Positions 36,484-44,997 are shown, numbered from the stretch's first letter. The stretch: 64,000 nt of DNA from UBA6168 sp041741095 (GCA_041741095.1 JBGSKQ010000095.1:335567-399566), one strand, 5' to 3'. Translations and numbers: made by a program. The notes: generated by a model not told the origin, from the sequence alone.

Positions 36484-38118
36484 ATGAAAAAAATTATCAA
36501 TTTCATACTTATCGGTGTCCTATTGGCTGCGGCATCCTGTACTGATTTGGATTTGCAGCCACAAAGCACTACTACTTCAGACGTGCTTTTCAAGGACGAG
36601 TCGGCCTATCGGTCATTTTTGGCAAAAGTTTATGCAGCCATTGCTGTTACAGGCCAGCAAGGACCGGCAGGTAATTCAGACATCACCAGCCTAGATGAAG
36701 GCTTTTCCAACTACCTGCGCCAATGGTGGCAATTGGAGGAGTTGTCAACGGATGAAGCAGTGATTGCTTGGGGTGACGAGGGCATTCGTGACCTTCATAC
36801 GCAAACATGGACTACGGCCAATCAATTCAACAGGGCTATTTACTATCGTATTTTCTTCTTGGTAAGCCAGGCCAATGAGTTTCTGAAGGAAACGACAGAT
36901 GAAAAGTTGGACTCAAGGGGCGTAAGCGAGGCTACGCACGAAGCAATTCACTCCTATCGTGCTGAGGCTCGTTTCTTACGTGCACTTGCTTATTGGCATG
37001 GAATAGATTTGTATGGAAGTATTCCTTATTACACGGAGGAGTTCACTATTGGATCGGATGCACCCGAACAGGCCAGTAGGGTGGACGTTTTCAACTTTAT
37101 TGAATCAGAATTGAAAGAAATCGAAAGCGAACTGCCTGCACCTGGACAAAACGAATACGGCCGTGCAGACCAGGCAGCTCTTTGGGTGCTCCAAGCCAAA
37201 TTGTATTTGAATGCTAAAGTGTACACGAATACAGACCGTTCAACGGATTGTATCACGGCTTGCAAAAAGGTCATTGATTCAGGTGTTTACAGTTTGGAAG
37301 AAAATTATAGGTACAACTTTACAGCTGACAACCACTTGTCAAAGGAGATCATTTTTTCGATTCCTTTTGATGGCTTGAGTACTCAAACTTGGGGAGGCAC
37401 CACCTACCTCGTACATGCTGCATTGGGGGGTAAAATGGTGGACAACCTTGACGATGCAACGGGCGAAGAATATCCAAATAAGGACGAAGCTACCCAAATC
37501 TACGGGGTGAACTCTGGTTGGTTTGGCTTGCGCACCACCAGTACTTTTGTGGATTTGTTCCCCGATATTTCAGGTGATTCCGACGAAAGGGCCATTTTTT
37601 ATACCGATGGACAATCAAAGGAAATTTCTGAAAACGGTATCCCGAATTTCACGGAAGGCTATGCCATGCCGAAATTTTCCAACTTGACCAGAGATGGCCA
37701 GGCAGGCCCAGATCTCAACCACCCAGACACTGATTTCCCCATGTTCCGATTGGCTGATGTTTATTTAATGTATGCAGAAGCAGTTTTGAACAATGGTTCC
37801 GGTGGTGACTTGGGCACGGCACTTGGCTACATCAATAAACTGCGTGAAAGGGCTTATAATGGCACTTCCGGCAACATAAACCAAGGCGACCTGACACTTG
37901 ATTTCATTCTGGATGAAAGGGGCAGGGAGCTGTATTGGGAAGGCCATAGGCGGACTGACCTGATCCGTTTCAACCAATTTTCGGAAAATGGCGTATGGCC
38001 CCATAAAGGCGGTGTAGCGGCTGGAAAAACAACCGAGCCGTTCCGCAACCTTTATCCTATTCCTGCTTCGGAGATTTTGGCAAACCCAAATCTTACGCAA
38101 AACCCAGGTTATTTCTAA
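36484..38118 (+). CDS. RagB/SusD family nutrient-binding lipoprotein
   Basis: 544-aa surface lipoprotein forming the lid of the SusC transporter. The start at 36484 gives the signal MKKIINFILIGVLLAAASC with the lipobox. Typical SusD features follow: TDLDLQPQSTTTSDVLFKDE, a TPR-like helical core with YRAEARFLRALAYWHGIDLYG, DQAALWVLQAKLYLNAKVY, and the C-terminal EAVLNNGSGG, INKLRERAYNGTSG, ILDERGRELYWEGHRRTDLI and LYPIPASEILANPNLTQNPG. It is translated from the SusC operon. Confidence 0.95.
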   Translation: MKKIINFILIGVLLAAASCTDLDLQPQSTTTSDVLFKDESAYRSFLAKVYAAIAVTGQQGPAGNSDITSLDEGFSNYLRQWWQLEELSTDEAVIAWGDEGIRDLHTQTWTTANQFNRAIYYRIFFLVSQANEFLKETTDEKLDSRGVSEATHEAIHSYRAEARFLRALAYWHGIDLYGSIPYYTEEFTIGSDAPEQASRVDVFNFIESELKEIESELPAPGQNEYGRADQAALWVLQAKLYLNAKVYTNTDRSTDCITACKKVIDSGVYSLEENYRYNFTADNHLSKEIIFSIPFDGLSTQTWGGTTYLVHAALGGKMVDNLDDATGEEYPNKDEATQIYGVNSGWFGLRTTSTFVDLFPDISGDSDERAIFYTDGQSKEISENGIPNFTEGYAMPKFSNLTRDGQAGPDLNHPDTDFPMFRLADVYLMYAEAVLNNGSGGDLGTALGYINKLRERAYNGTSGNINQGDLTLDFILDERGRELYWEGHRRTDLIRFNQFSENGVWPHKGGVAAGKTTEPFRNLYPIPASEILANPNLTQNPGYF

Positions 38119-38178
38119 TCCATTATTTGTTTTACGTAATGATGCAATTTGAAAAATCTGGTTCAAAAAATAATTGAC

Positions 38179-39741
38179 ATGAAAAACATTTTTAAAATAT
38201 TCCTTTTTCTAATGGGCGTTAGCCTTGTGTTTTCCTGCAAAAAGGAGGATATAGACACAAAGGCGCTCACCAACTTCCCGCCGGGCATCCTGAGTATTTT
38301 CCCAAGCAACGGTAGTAAAGTTGGCTCTGGAGATTTTGACATTACGGTCAAATTCCTTTCTGGCACTGTCTCCACCTTGGCGTCCACTTCCGTGTCTTTG
38401 AGCGACGATGCCGGCAATGAAATCATCAGCCAGTCGAAAAACCTTACTGGTACTGAAGATTCCATCGTCATTGAAGGCAGTGCATTTGACGCTGTAAACT
38501 TAGCTCTAGGGTTTTATAACATCAAGGTTACTGTTACTGATACGGAAGGCAAAACACAGGAAACCAATGTCAGGTTTGAATTATTCAACCTGCCTTCGGT
38601 GGGTATAATCGGGTCCGCTACGCCCAACGGCTGGGATTCCGACATTGACATGGTACACGTTGGAGGCGGCATTTTTGAATTGGTCATAGCATTGGTGGAC
38701 GGAGAAGCAAAATTCAGGGCCAACGATGATTGGGCTATAAACTGGGGCGCCGCAGATTTTCCAAGTGGTGTAGGTACGCAAGATGGAGCCAACATCCCCG
38801 TGCCAGCAGGTACTTGGAAAGTAACCTTCAATGTAGGTACGGGAGCATATAATTTTACCTCAGCCGTTACCTTGGCACAAAACATCGAAAGCTTGTACTT
38901 GCTGGGCTCCTTCAATAATTTCCAAGGTAGCGATTACGAGTTCATATTGGTAGCTGACAACACTTGGGAATTAACCAATATATTGATGAAACCAGGCGAT
39001 TTGTTCAAGTTTGCCGAAGGCCCTAATTTCATGGGCAGCAACTGGGGCGATAGCGACGATGATGGAAAAGCTGAACTTTTTGGCCCGAATATCACCTTCA
39101 ATGAGCCTGAAGGCGAAGCTTACTACAAGTTTACATTCAATGACAAAACATTGGTTTACAATATTGAATTTTTAGAGGCATTGCCTTCCTGGACTATCAT
39201 CGGAATTATCGGATCTGGTACGCCAACTGGCTGGGATTCAGATACTGACATGCGTGATAATGGAGATGGCACTTTTACCGTCATTTTAGGTTTGTCAGAC
39301 GGGGAGGTGAAATTCCGTGCTGACGATGATTGGGCTGTGAATTGGGGCGCTGCCGACTTCCCGTCCGGCATTGGAACACAGAATGGTGCCAATATTCCAG
39401 TTACCAAAGGGATTTATCGTATTGACTTTAATCCCACAACTGGGGCTTACAGCTTTGCACCAGCCAACATTGGAATCATTGGCGACGCAACACCAACTGG
39501 CTGGGATTCCGATACTGACCTAACAGAAGATGCTGCCACGGCGGGTTTGGTCACGATCAGCGGGTTCACCTTGAATACAGGTGGGGCGAAATTCAGGGCT
39601 AATGATGACTGGACTTTCAACTGGGGTGCAGATTCTTTCCCAACTGGTACGGGTACACAAGATGGGCCTAATATTCCAGTGCAGGCAGGAACCTACACAA
39701 TTACATTCAATGTAAATACAGGGGAATTTACCTTCAACTGA
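38179..39741 (+). CDS. SusE/SusF-like surface lipoprotein with repeated binding domains
   Basis: 520-aa lipoprotein (signal ending GVSLVFSC; start at 38179). After an N-terminal Ig-like domain (about 30-140) there are four glycan-binding-like domains of the SusE/SusF type. Three are close copies with IGIIGDATPTGWDSDTD-like openings, KFRANDDW, NWGADSFPTGTGTQDG and NIPVQAGTYTITF (about 140-235, 340-430 and 430-520). The fourth (about 235-335, LYLLGSFNNFQGSDYEF and GSNWGDSDDDGKAELFG) is divergent. It closes the SusC-SusD operon. The conserved W residues suggest carbohydrate stacking, inferred from the family. Confidence 0.9.
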   Translation: MKNIFKIFLFLMGVSLVFSCKKEDIDTKALTNFPPGILSIFPSNGSKVGSGDFDITVKFLSGTVSTLASTSVSLSDDAGNEIISQSKNLTGTEDSIVIEGSAFDAVNLALGFYNIKVTVTDTEGKTQETNVRFELFNLPSVGIIGSATPNGWDSDIDMVHVGGGIFELVIALVDGEAKFRANDDWAINWGAADFPSGVGTQDGANIPVPAGTWKVTFNVGTGAYNFTSAVTLAQNIESLYLLGSFNNFQGSDYEFILVADNTWELTNILMKPGDLFKFAEGPNFMGSNWGDSDDDGKAELFGPNITFNEPEGEAYYKFTFNDKTLVYNIEFLEALPSWTIIGIIGSGTPTGWDSDTDMRDNGDGTFTVILGLSDGEVKFRADDDWAVNWGAADFPSGIGTQNGANIPVTKGIYRIDFNPTTGAYSFAPANIGIIGDATPTGWDSDTDLTEDAATAGLVTISGFTLNTGGAKFRANDDWTFNWGADSFPTGTGTQDGPNIPVQAGTYTITFNVNTGEFTFN

Positions 39742-39758
39742 TAAAATTTCGCCTTCCA

Positions 39759-39800
39759 CAAGAAGAGGGTCGCAACCGGATGGTTGCGACCCTCTTCTTG
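39759..39800 (+). terminator. Strong hairpin after the Sus operon
   Basis: Perfect 19-bp stem (39759-39777 with 39782-39800) and a 4-nt loop, 18 bp after the SusE-like stop codon. A T-run is lacking, so it may work as a strong 3' stabilising or terminating hairpin. Confidence 0.65.
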
Positions 39801-39814
39801 ATCTATAAACTACC

Positions 39815-39862
39815 TCACTTCTTATGCTGCACCAGCACCACTGGCCATTTAGAGGGGTCACC
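39815..39862 (-). pseudogene. Remnant of a universal stress protein C-terminus
   Basis: On the minus strand, codons read GDPSKWPVVLVQHKK and a stop. This matches the last residues of the intact USP gene just upstream on that strand, which ends TFNPKLPVLVLHEK. A stop codon lies directly before GDPS, so only about 15 codons remain. It is best explained as the eroded 3' end of a tandem duplicate. Confidence 0.45.
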
Positions 39863-39909
39863 TTAACCCAGGCCAAAACCTCCATCAGCAAAAATATTCC
39901 ACTACCCCC

Positions 39910-39937
39910 AATGACAAATGACCAATGACCAATGACA
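39910..39937. repeat. Heptad repeat tract
   Basis: Four 7-bp units: AATGACA, AATGACC, AATGACC, AATGACA, immediately at the 3' end of the USP fusion gene (on its opposite strand). The same unit, AATGACC, recurs near 42481. Confidence 0.85.
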
Positions 39938-39939
39938 TT

Positions 39940-41040
39940 TCACTTCTCATGCAGCACCAGCACCGGCAGCTTGGGATTAAAAGTCATTTCCTTGGTAACG
40001 CTCTTGTGGAAAAGGGCATCCCAAAAATTGCGGCGGGGGTGTACCAGCACTACCATATCTATTTTGTTGTTGGCGGCATATTCGTTCAAACCCTTGGCCA
40101 CGGAGCTGTCGGCCACTTTGCTCATGCTAAAGGAGAAAGAAGGTTCGCTGCCATTAAAAAGCACTTTGAACAGGCTGTTTTCGATTTCTTTAAAATCCTG
40201 ATTTTCATCGCCGGAGGCAACATGTACGAAATGGATGCCCGCATTGAAGGTGTTGGCAATGCTGACCAACTTTTTCAGTGCTTTTTCCGATAGGTTTTCA
40301 AAATCGCTGGCATATAATATCTGTTTGATCCCCTGGTATGCTGCACCGTCCGGCACGATGAGTACCGGGCATTCGGCTTTACTGGCCACTGCTACCGAAA
40401 TGCTGCCGAATACTTTTTCAAACAAGCCCTTTTCCCCGGTAGCGCCCATGACGATCATGCCTGCCTCCTCCTGGCACGATAGGTTTACCACTTCCTCTGC
40501 TGGGAACCCAATGATGCATTCCTTTTCGATGGCTGGCAACTGGCCTCCAAGGGCAGCCGTCGTATTGGCCACGAAATCGTTCAGTTGGCTCCTTACGGCT
40601 TCTTCCAATATGCCAACCGATTCATTGAGATAGGGGTTTTGGGGGTCGAATTCTGGGCTGAACACATTCACCACTTTTAAGGCACTGTGCTGCTGATCGG
40701 CCAGTTGAAGGGCAAATCGGAACGCATTTTCGGCAGTGGTGGAAAAATCTGTAGGGACAATTAGCTTTTTCATGTTGAACGGATTGGTGATTGGTTGGAT
40801 AAAAACTTTCAACATGGCTTTCAAGTCTTCCGTTTCGGGTACTTTTTTTTGAAGGACTACCGTTCCGTTCACTACCAGGGCAGGGATGCCGTTTATCTTA
40901 AATTTTACCAAATCTTCGACCTTGGTGACGTTCTCTACCATTGCTTTGATGCCAAGCGATGCCAGTGCCAGCCTGACGTTGGCACGCAGTTTCTTTGTAT
41001 CTGGTGATCCATCAATGCCCAATATTTGAACGGTAGTCAT
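39940..41040 (-). CDS. Thioredoxin-like domain fused to a tandem universal stress protein
   Basis: 366-aa cytoplasmic protein. Residues 1-82 match the small redox-active thioredoxin_3 fold (VQILGIDGSPDTKKLRANV, IKAMVENVTKVEDLVKF, GIPALVVNGTVV), but the CxxC is replaced by SPDT, so it has no redox cysteines. A short linker (PITNPFN) leads to MKKLIVPTDFS at residue 90, the beginning of two USP domains. The first has the ATP-binding pattern MGATGEKGLFEKVFGS; the second lacks it. The start at 41040 was preferred to an in-frame ATG at 41055. Internal initiation at 40773 could also yield a USP alone. It is the last of a USP/CBS cluster, and a terminator precedes it. Confidence 0.8.
   Translation of the reverse strand: MTTVQILGIDGSPDTKKLRANVRLALASLGIKAMVENVTKVEDLVKFKINGIPALVVNGTVVLQKKVPETEDLKAMLKVFIQPITNPFNMKKLIVPTDFSTTAENAFRFALQLADQQHSALKVVNVFSPEFDPQNPYLNESVGILEEAVRSQLNDFVANTTAALGGQLPAIEKECIIGFPAEEVVNLSCQEEAGMIVMGATGEKGLFEKVFGSISVAVASKAECPVLIVPDGAAYQGIKQILYASDFENLSEKALKKLVSIANTFNAGIHFVHVASGDENQDFKEIENSLFKVLFNGSEPSFSFSMSKVADSSVAKGLNEYAANNKIDMVVLVHPRRNFWDALFHKSVTKEMTFNPKLPVLVLHEK
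40782..40795. repeat. Heptad pair inside the thioredoxin-USP linker
   Basis: Two exact GATTGGT units (ACCAATC on the minus strand) encode part of the linker between the thioredoxin-like and USP domains. The same ACCAATC doublet abuts the nosF start at 52958-52971. Confidence 0.7.
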
Positions 41041-41058
41041 ACGCTGAAAAAACATAAA

Positions 41059-41097
41059 ACGCCAAAGCCTTCAATGTGGATGAAATAGCTTTGGCGT
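41059..41097 (-). terminator. Terminator of the CBS-pair gene at 41133
   Basis: 10-bp stem (41059-41068 with 41088-41097). On the minus strand it is followed by a TTTATGTTTTTT-like run. It sits 18 bp upstream of the thioredoxin-USP start, so that gene either uses read-through or has a promoter overlapping the hairpin. Confidence 0.7.
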
Positions 41098-41132
41098 CCG
41101 TTTATATTTCAAGTTGCTGGCCCTGCAAGTGT

Positions 41133-41588
41133 TCAGTTTACCTTCGGGTTTTGGTAGTCGCTTAGCTTCATAGGTTCATTGGCAAGGGCCTTTATCACAT
41201 CGAAAGTGGTGACGATTCCTACCAATTCATCATTGTCAACGATGGGGATGGCGTGGAACCGGTTTACCAAAAAAACTTCCAGTATGGTCCGGATAGGTTC
41301 CTTGCTGTCTATTTTGGCCAGGCCACGGGTCATGATTTCTTCAGCTTTCCATGAGCGGAGCCTGGTTTCGTCAATAAACTTGTCCATATCGTTCCCTTTA
41401 AAACCATGCAGGAAATGCAGGAAATCTGTTTTGCTGATTATACCCACAATGGACTTGTAGCGCACCACCGGCAGGTGGTGTATCTTGTTGTTGTCAAACA
41501 CCCTTTTTACCTCCGCCAGCGTGTCATCTGGGTTGACGGCGATAAGTTTGGTGGTCATGATGGACGAAATTGGTGCTAGGATATTCAT
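41133..41588 (-). CDS. CBS-pair domain protein
   Basis: 151-aa protein of two CBS domains and nothing else; such modules usually bind adenosine nucleotides or related ligands. Domain 1: ISSIMTTKLIAVNPDDTL, NNKIHHLPVVRYKSIVGIIS. Domain 2: AEEIMTRGLAKIDSKEPI, FLVNRFHAIPIVDNDELVGIVT. The start at 41588 (MNILAPISS) fits the two paralogues in this window. A longer frame to 41738 would run through the tandem regulatory dyads at 41695-41731, which argues against it. Confidence 0.92.
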   Translation of the reverse strand: MNILAPISSIMTTKLIAVNPDDTLAEVKRVFDNNKIHHLPVVRYKSIVGIISKTDFLHFLHGFKGNDMDKFIDETRLRSWKAEEIMTRGLAKIDSKEPIRTILEVFLVNRFHAIPIVDNDELVGIVTTFDVIKALANEPMKLSDYQNPKVN

Positions 41589-41664
41589 ATTGACTTCTTT
41601 TACGGCAATTAGGCGATTGTAATTTCCAATGGCCTTTGCCTTGTGGTGAAAGATGTATTTAAGC

Positions 41665-41731
41665 GCAATATCTGGGGGTGGCCCCCCGTCAACGATGACT
41701 TTTGTCACCCCGTTATTTTGACTTTCATCAA
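41665..41731 (-). promoter_or_regulatory. Tandem dyads upstream of the CBS gene at 41588
   Basis: Proximal dyad core TGACTTTTGTCA (41696-41707) and distal TTGACTTTCATCAA (41718-41731), centres 23 bp apart. On the minus strand GATATTGC lies 22 bp after the proximal dyad, a weak -7 candidate. Divergent from the tandem dyads of the next CBS gene. Confidence 0.6.
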
Positions 41732-41785
41732 TTGGCATTCGTAAATTTTGCGAAGTGAACGAGTTTATTATAACAAAAATATTAC

Positions 41786-41851
41786 ATGATTAAAGTCATA
41801 ACCCGTGTTGATGTTTGTCAATTGGCCTCCTCGTTTCAAAAGGTAGATTTG
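41786..41851 (+). promoter_or_regulatory. Tandem dyads upstream of the CBS gene at 41961
   Basis: Distal ATGATTAAAGTCAT (41786-41799) and proximal TTGATGTTTGTCAA (41808-41821), centres exactly 22 bp apart. After 22 bp comes TAGATTTG (41844-41851), a perfect -7 element. This is one of the cleanest examples of the architecture. Confidence 0.7.
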
Positions 41852-41960
41852 GTTTATAAAAAATTACTTGTGTCAAATATGTTGCAGTAGGAGATGTGGT
41901 ATTTGGCCCTTCCCGCAGGCAATTATTTGTGGAACTAACTATCACCAAAAATTTTCGATC

Positions 41961-42425
41961 ATGAATCCAAATGTTCCTGTTCAAAGCATAATGACCACTG
42001 AAATGGTCACTGTGAGGCCAAACGAGCCCCTACAATCTATCCGCAAGATTTTCTCCGAAAACTCCTTCCACCACCTGCCTGTGACGGGTGCCAACGGCGA
42101 ACTGCAGGGTATTATCAGCCGGGAAGATTTTTATAAAGTCGCCTACGTCATGGCCTTGGGCGCTAACGGGAAACCGGGGGAAGAAGCCAACCGTTTCGAC
42201 CACCTCTGCGCCACCGACATCATGACGAGATACCCCCTCCACCTGGACGTGGACGACACGGTCGGATTGGCAGCCGATATTTTTCTGGCGAACAAATTCC
42301 ATGCGCTGCCCATTGTAGAAGAAGGGAGGTTGGTTGGCATCATCACCAGCCACGATCTACTGGAATTTGGGTTCAACTCGCCGGTGGATGAAGACTCGAC
42401 ACTGGCCGAGTACGAGGAAGATTGA
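41961..42425 (+). CDS. CBS-pair domain protein
   Basis: 154-aa protein of two CBS domains (VQSIMTTEMVTVRPNEPL, NSFHHLPVTGANGELQGIIS; then ATDIMTRYPLHLDVDDTV, ANKFHALPIVEEGRLVGIIT). It is a paralogue of the CBS genes at 41133 and 42558. The ATG at 41961 follows a perfect promoter element, and the upstream in-frame extension is cysteine-rich and noncoding. It probably senses adenylate charge; this is inferred from the family. Confidence 0.92.
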   Translation: MNPNVPVQSIMTTEMVTVRPNEPLQSIRKIFSENSFHHLPVTGANGELQGIISREDFYKVAYVMALGANGKPGEEANRFDHLCATDIMTRYPLHLDVDDTVGLAADIFLANKFHALPIVEEGRLVGIITSHDLLEFGFNSPVDEDSTLAEYEED

Positions 42426-42480
42426 TTTTGAAATGGATAGTTGAACGTCTATTTGTCACTGTATTCATTTTAATGTTTCA

Positions 42481-42508
42481 GTGACCAATGACCAATGACC
42501 AATGACAT
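42481..42508. repeat. Heptad repeat tract
   Basis: Units GTGACCA, ATGACCA, ATGACCA, ATGACAT in the spacer between two CBS-pair genes. A 7-bp inverted repeat, GTCACTG with CAGTGAC (42455-42461 and 42479-42485), flanks it. Confidence 0.75.
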
Positions 42509-42557
42509 TTAATGATACCCAAATGGCCATCCATCCAACCATCTAAAACAATAAGCC

Positions 42558-43004
42558 ATGATTGACAGAACCACAACCGTCAGCGAGATTATGACCACCG
42601 ACGTAATTTTCCTCAGGCCTGGCGACACGATGGAAAAGGTGGCCGATATTTTCCGCATGAACAACATCCACCATATCCCCATTATTGACGAAAATGGAAA
42701 AGTGGTGGGCATCGTCAGCCAGTCGGATTATCACAAAATCCTGCATGGTTTTACCTTGTTCAAAACAGAAAAAAGCGAAGAATACAACAAAGCCATTCTT
42801 CGATCCCTACTTGTAAAAGAAGTGATGACAAAACAGGTCGCCAAGTTGAACCCCGACGACAAACTGACCGTAGCGGCTGGGTACTTTAGGGAAAACCTTT
42901 TCCACGCCATTCCCGTAGTTGACAGAAAAGGCAGCCTGGTGGGCATTATTTCCACCTACGATATGCTGAATTATGCCTTTCGGGAAGAGGTTTTTATTGA
43001 TTAA
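42558..43004 (+). CDS. CBS-pair domain protein
   Basis: 148-aa two-CBS protein (VSEIMTTDVIFLRPGDTM, NNIHHIPIIDENGKVVGIVS; KEVMTKQVAKLNPDDKL, ENLFHAIPVVDRKGSLVGII), the third paralogue of the cluster. No tandem dyad precedes it, so it may be read from the upstream CBS promoter or from an unseen one. Confidence 0.92.
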   Translation: MIDRTTTVSEIMTTDVIFLRPGDTMEKVADIFRMNNIHHIPIIDENGKVVGIVSQSDYHKILHGFTLFKTEKSEEYNKAILRSLLVKEVMTKQVAKLNPDDKLTVAAGYFRENLFHAIPVVDRKGSLVGIISTYDMLNYAFREEVFID

Positions 43005-43031
43005 GTATCGTTCAAAAAATGACCTCGGCGC

Positions 43032-43076
43032 AACGTCGTCGTCCCGATAGTTATCGGGAGCAACCCCGACGACGTT
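43032..43076. repeat. Palindromic element with TCCCGATA core
   Basis: Outer arms AACGTCGTCG (43032-43041) and CGACGACGTT (43067-43076); inner core TCCCGATA-N2-TATCGGGA (43042-43059). The core recurs at other intergenic sites with different but also self-complementary arms. Confidence 0.8.
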
Positions 43077-43236
43077 TAGTCTAACGAAATGAGGAAGTTA
43101 TTTTTCATCGTTACAAAAGGCTGACTTGAACATAGGCAAGAGATTTGAAACCACTTGAGGAATGATACAAGCAAACCGGGGCAGGCGGCCTAATATTTCG
43201 ATTTGATTGGCACGCCTGTCCCGTTTTTTTTTTTAC

Positions 43237-43926
43237 ATGAAAAAAATCAAGATCCAGGATTACCTCGCAGAGTTCGTTTATGGCGGCATTGATGGCAGCG
43301 TGACCACTTTCGCCGTAGTGGCAGGGGCAGCGGGGGCCAATCTTGAAAGTTCGATAGTCATTATATTGGGTTTTGCCAACCTGATAGCCGATGGTTTTTC
43401 CATGAGCGTGGGTAGTTACCTGGCGCACAAATCGGAGAACCACACCTACGAAAAATACAAGCGCCGGGAATATTATGAAGTGCATTACAACCCTCAGGAA
43501 GGTCGTGAGGAAATCAAGGAAATATATGAGAAGAAGGGCCTCACTGGAGAAACGCTTGATACTGTGGTCAATATAATCACCTCGGATAAGGATATTTGGG
43601 TGGACACGATGATGAAGGAAGAATTGGAGATGACGCCCGGCATCCGCTCACCGCATTCAAAAGCTTTGATTACGTTTATTGCTTTTATTATAGTTGGATT
43701 AGTGCCTTTATTGGCTTATGTTCTCAATTATTTGGGCTTATATAATAAGGATTTGTTCATCGGATCTTCTATTATGACGGCTTTAGCATTTATATTGATT
43801 GGCATTTTAAAAAGCTATGTGGGTGAAAGCAAAATATGGCGTGGCGTGGCAGAGACCTTTTTTCTGGGCGCAGCCGCAGCAATATTGGCTTATTTCGTAG
43901 GCGTTATTTTGGAGAAATTATTTTGA
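43237..43926 (+). CDS. VIT1/CCC1-type iron/manganese transporter
   Basis: 229-aa inner-membrane transporter. Helix pattern of the family: EFVYGGIDGSVTTFAVVAG, then LGFANLIADGFSMSVGSYLA, a cytosolic charged domain with repeated Glu (about 70-145, YEVHYNPQEGREEIKEIYEK), and three C-terminal helices (FIAFIIVGLVPLLAYVL, IMTALAFILIGILKSYVG, TFFLGAAAAILAYFVGV). The family exports or stores Fe2+ or Mn2+; the direction here is inferred to be efflux from the cytoplasm. Start at 43237 by comparison with the family. It lies in the stress cluster, which fits metal detoxification. Confidence 0.88.
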   Translation: MKKIKIQDYLAEFVYGGIDGSVTTFAVVAGAAGANLESSIVIILGFANLIADGFSMSVGSYLAHKSENHTYEKYKRREYYEVHYNPQEGREEIKEIYEKKGLTGETLDTVVNIITSDKDIWVDTMMKEELEMTPGIRSPHSKALITFIAFIIVGLVPLLAYVLNYLGLYNKDLFIGSSIMTALAFILIGILKSYVGESKIWRGVAETFFLGAAAAILAYFVGVILEKLF

Positions 43927-43940
43927 ATTACTTGTACAAA

Positions 43941-44753
43941 TTACCCTCTAAAAATCAACAGCGGTGTGGTGGTATGATAAGCCATTTTTTTAGAAAAACT
44001 GCTGTGGAACAAGCGTTCCCACAGGTTCCGTTTTGGGATAAATAAGGCAAGTATATCAATCTTTTTTTCGTGGATATACCTATCAATTCCCTCCATGACC
44101 GTCGGGCTGTTTAAAACGGTAAAATCTGTGAATTTGTAAGGATAGTTTTCAAGTTTGACGCCATTTTCCAAATCGCCAGCATTGTTTTTGGTGTCCACGT
44201 GGACGAAATGCACATTGGCCGCCAAGGCACTCGCAAAAGTTATCAACTGTTCAATAGCCTGTTTGTCCTTTGTTTCAAAATCGGTGGCAAAGGCAATATG
44301 TGCCACATCGTGCCAAAGCGCCTCTTCCGGCACGGCCAGCACCGGGCATCCTGCACTCATCATTGTATTGGTTGTGATGCTTCCGATTATTTTCTCCAAA
44401 TTGCTATGGTGCTCGCCACGGGTGCCCATCACCACCAGACCATATTGGTTGCTTTCTACCAAATCCGTTATTTCCTGGGGTACAAAAACTCCATATATGC
44501 TGATCAGTTCGCCCACCTGTTTATTTTTCCTCCTATTGGCAAATGCGGCCAATTTTTCTTCCACCATCTGCCGTTTTTCTTCCATCATTTGTTCGATAAA
44601 ATCCGGCGGAACATTGGTGGCATCAATAAATGGCAGGTTATAAACATGCAGCACATCTATTTTTACGCCCAGTTCTTCGGCCAACGACAATGCATAATGG
44701 AATGCATTCGCAGCGCAAAGGGAGAAATCAGTCGGGAACAATATATTTTTCAT
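43941..44753 (-). CDS. Tandem universal stress protein (UspA family)
   Basis: 270-aa cytoplasmic protein of two USP domains. The first contains ILFPTDFSLCAANAFHYALS, LHVYNLPF and the nucleotide-binding pattern MGTRGEHHSNLEKIIGS. The second lacks the glycine motif (IPKRNLWERLFHSSFSKKM), exactly as in the thioredoxin-USP fusion, so these two form one subfamily. The start at 44753 was chosen because the MKNILFPTDFS start is typical. The stop is 14 bp from the convergent VIT1-type gene. Confidence 0.93.
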   Translation of the reverse strand: MKNILFPTDFSLCAANAFHYALSLAEELGVKIDVLHVYNLPFIDATNVPPDFIEQMMEEKRQMVEEKLAAFANRRKNKQVGELISIYGVFVPQEITDLVESNQYGLVVMGTRGEHHSNLEKIIGSITTNTMMSAGCPVLAVPEEALWHDVAHIAFATDFETKDKQAIEQLITFASALAANVHFVHVDTKNNAGDLENGVKLENYPYKFTDFTVLNSPTVMEGIDRYIHEKKIDILALFIPKRNLWERLFHSSFSKKMAYHTTTPLLIFRG

Positions 44754-44824
44754 AATGCTTCTTTTTTGGCACATGTGTTTTGGCGTGAAAGCTGAGACGG
44801 CATGTGCCTTACTTTTGATATGCC

Positions 44825-44891
44825 TAAATATAAACCCCCCAATATTGGATAGGGTTGATAAAGGTCAATTTTGATGATGATTTTACAATAA
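44825..44891 (-). promoter_or_regulatory. USP promoter with one full dyad and one half dyad
   Basis: Dyad TTGATAAAGGTCAA (44855-44868) upstream of the USP gene starting at 44753. On the minus strand TATATTTA (44825-44832) follows after exactly 22 bp, a 7/8 match to TAnnTTTG. A second position at 44878, 22 bp upstream, keeps only the left TGAT half. Confidence 0.55.
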
Positions 44892-44899
44892 AAAGAAAA

Positions 44900-44925
44900 A
44901 CCGTCAAGGATATTTCCCTGACGGT
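44900..44925 (-). terminator. Terminator of the USP gene at 44998
   Basis: Stem 44900-44909 with 44916-44925, with one mismatch, a short loop, and on the minus strand a T-rich run. It lies downstream of the 315-aa USP stop codon. Confidence 0.75.
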
Positions 44926-44997
44926 CTTCGAAGAAAACTAACCTATGTGACCAAAAAACCCTGTTAAATCTTAGGTTTTTGTGGGATTTAGCGGTTT

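Noticed and set aside
41589..41738. N-terminal extension of the CBS gene to 41738
   Set aside because: Covers the tandem regulatory dyads and has no CBS similarity; start at 41588 matches the paralogues.
43032..43076. Rho-independent terminator after the CBS gene
   Set aside because: No T-run and shared core with other elements; called a palindromic repeat instead.
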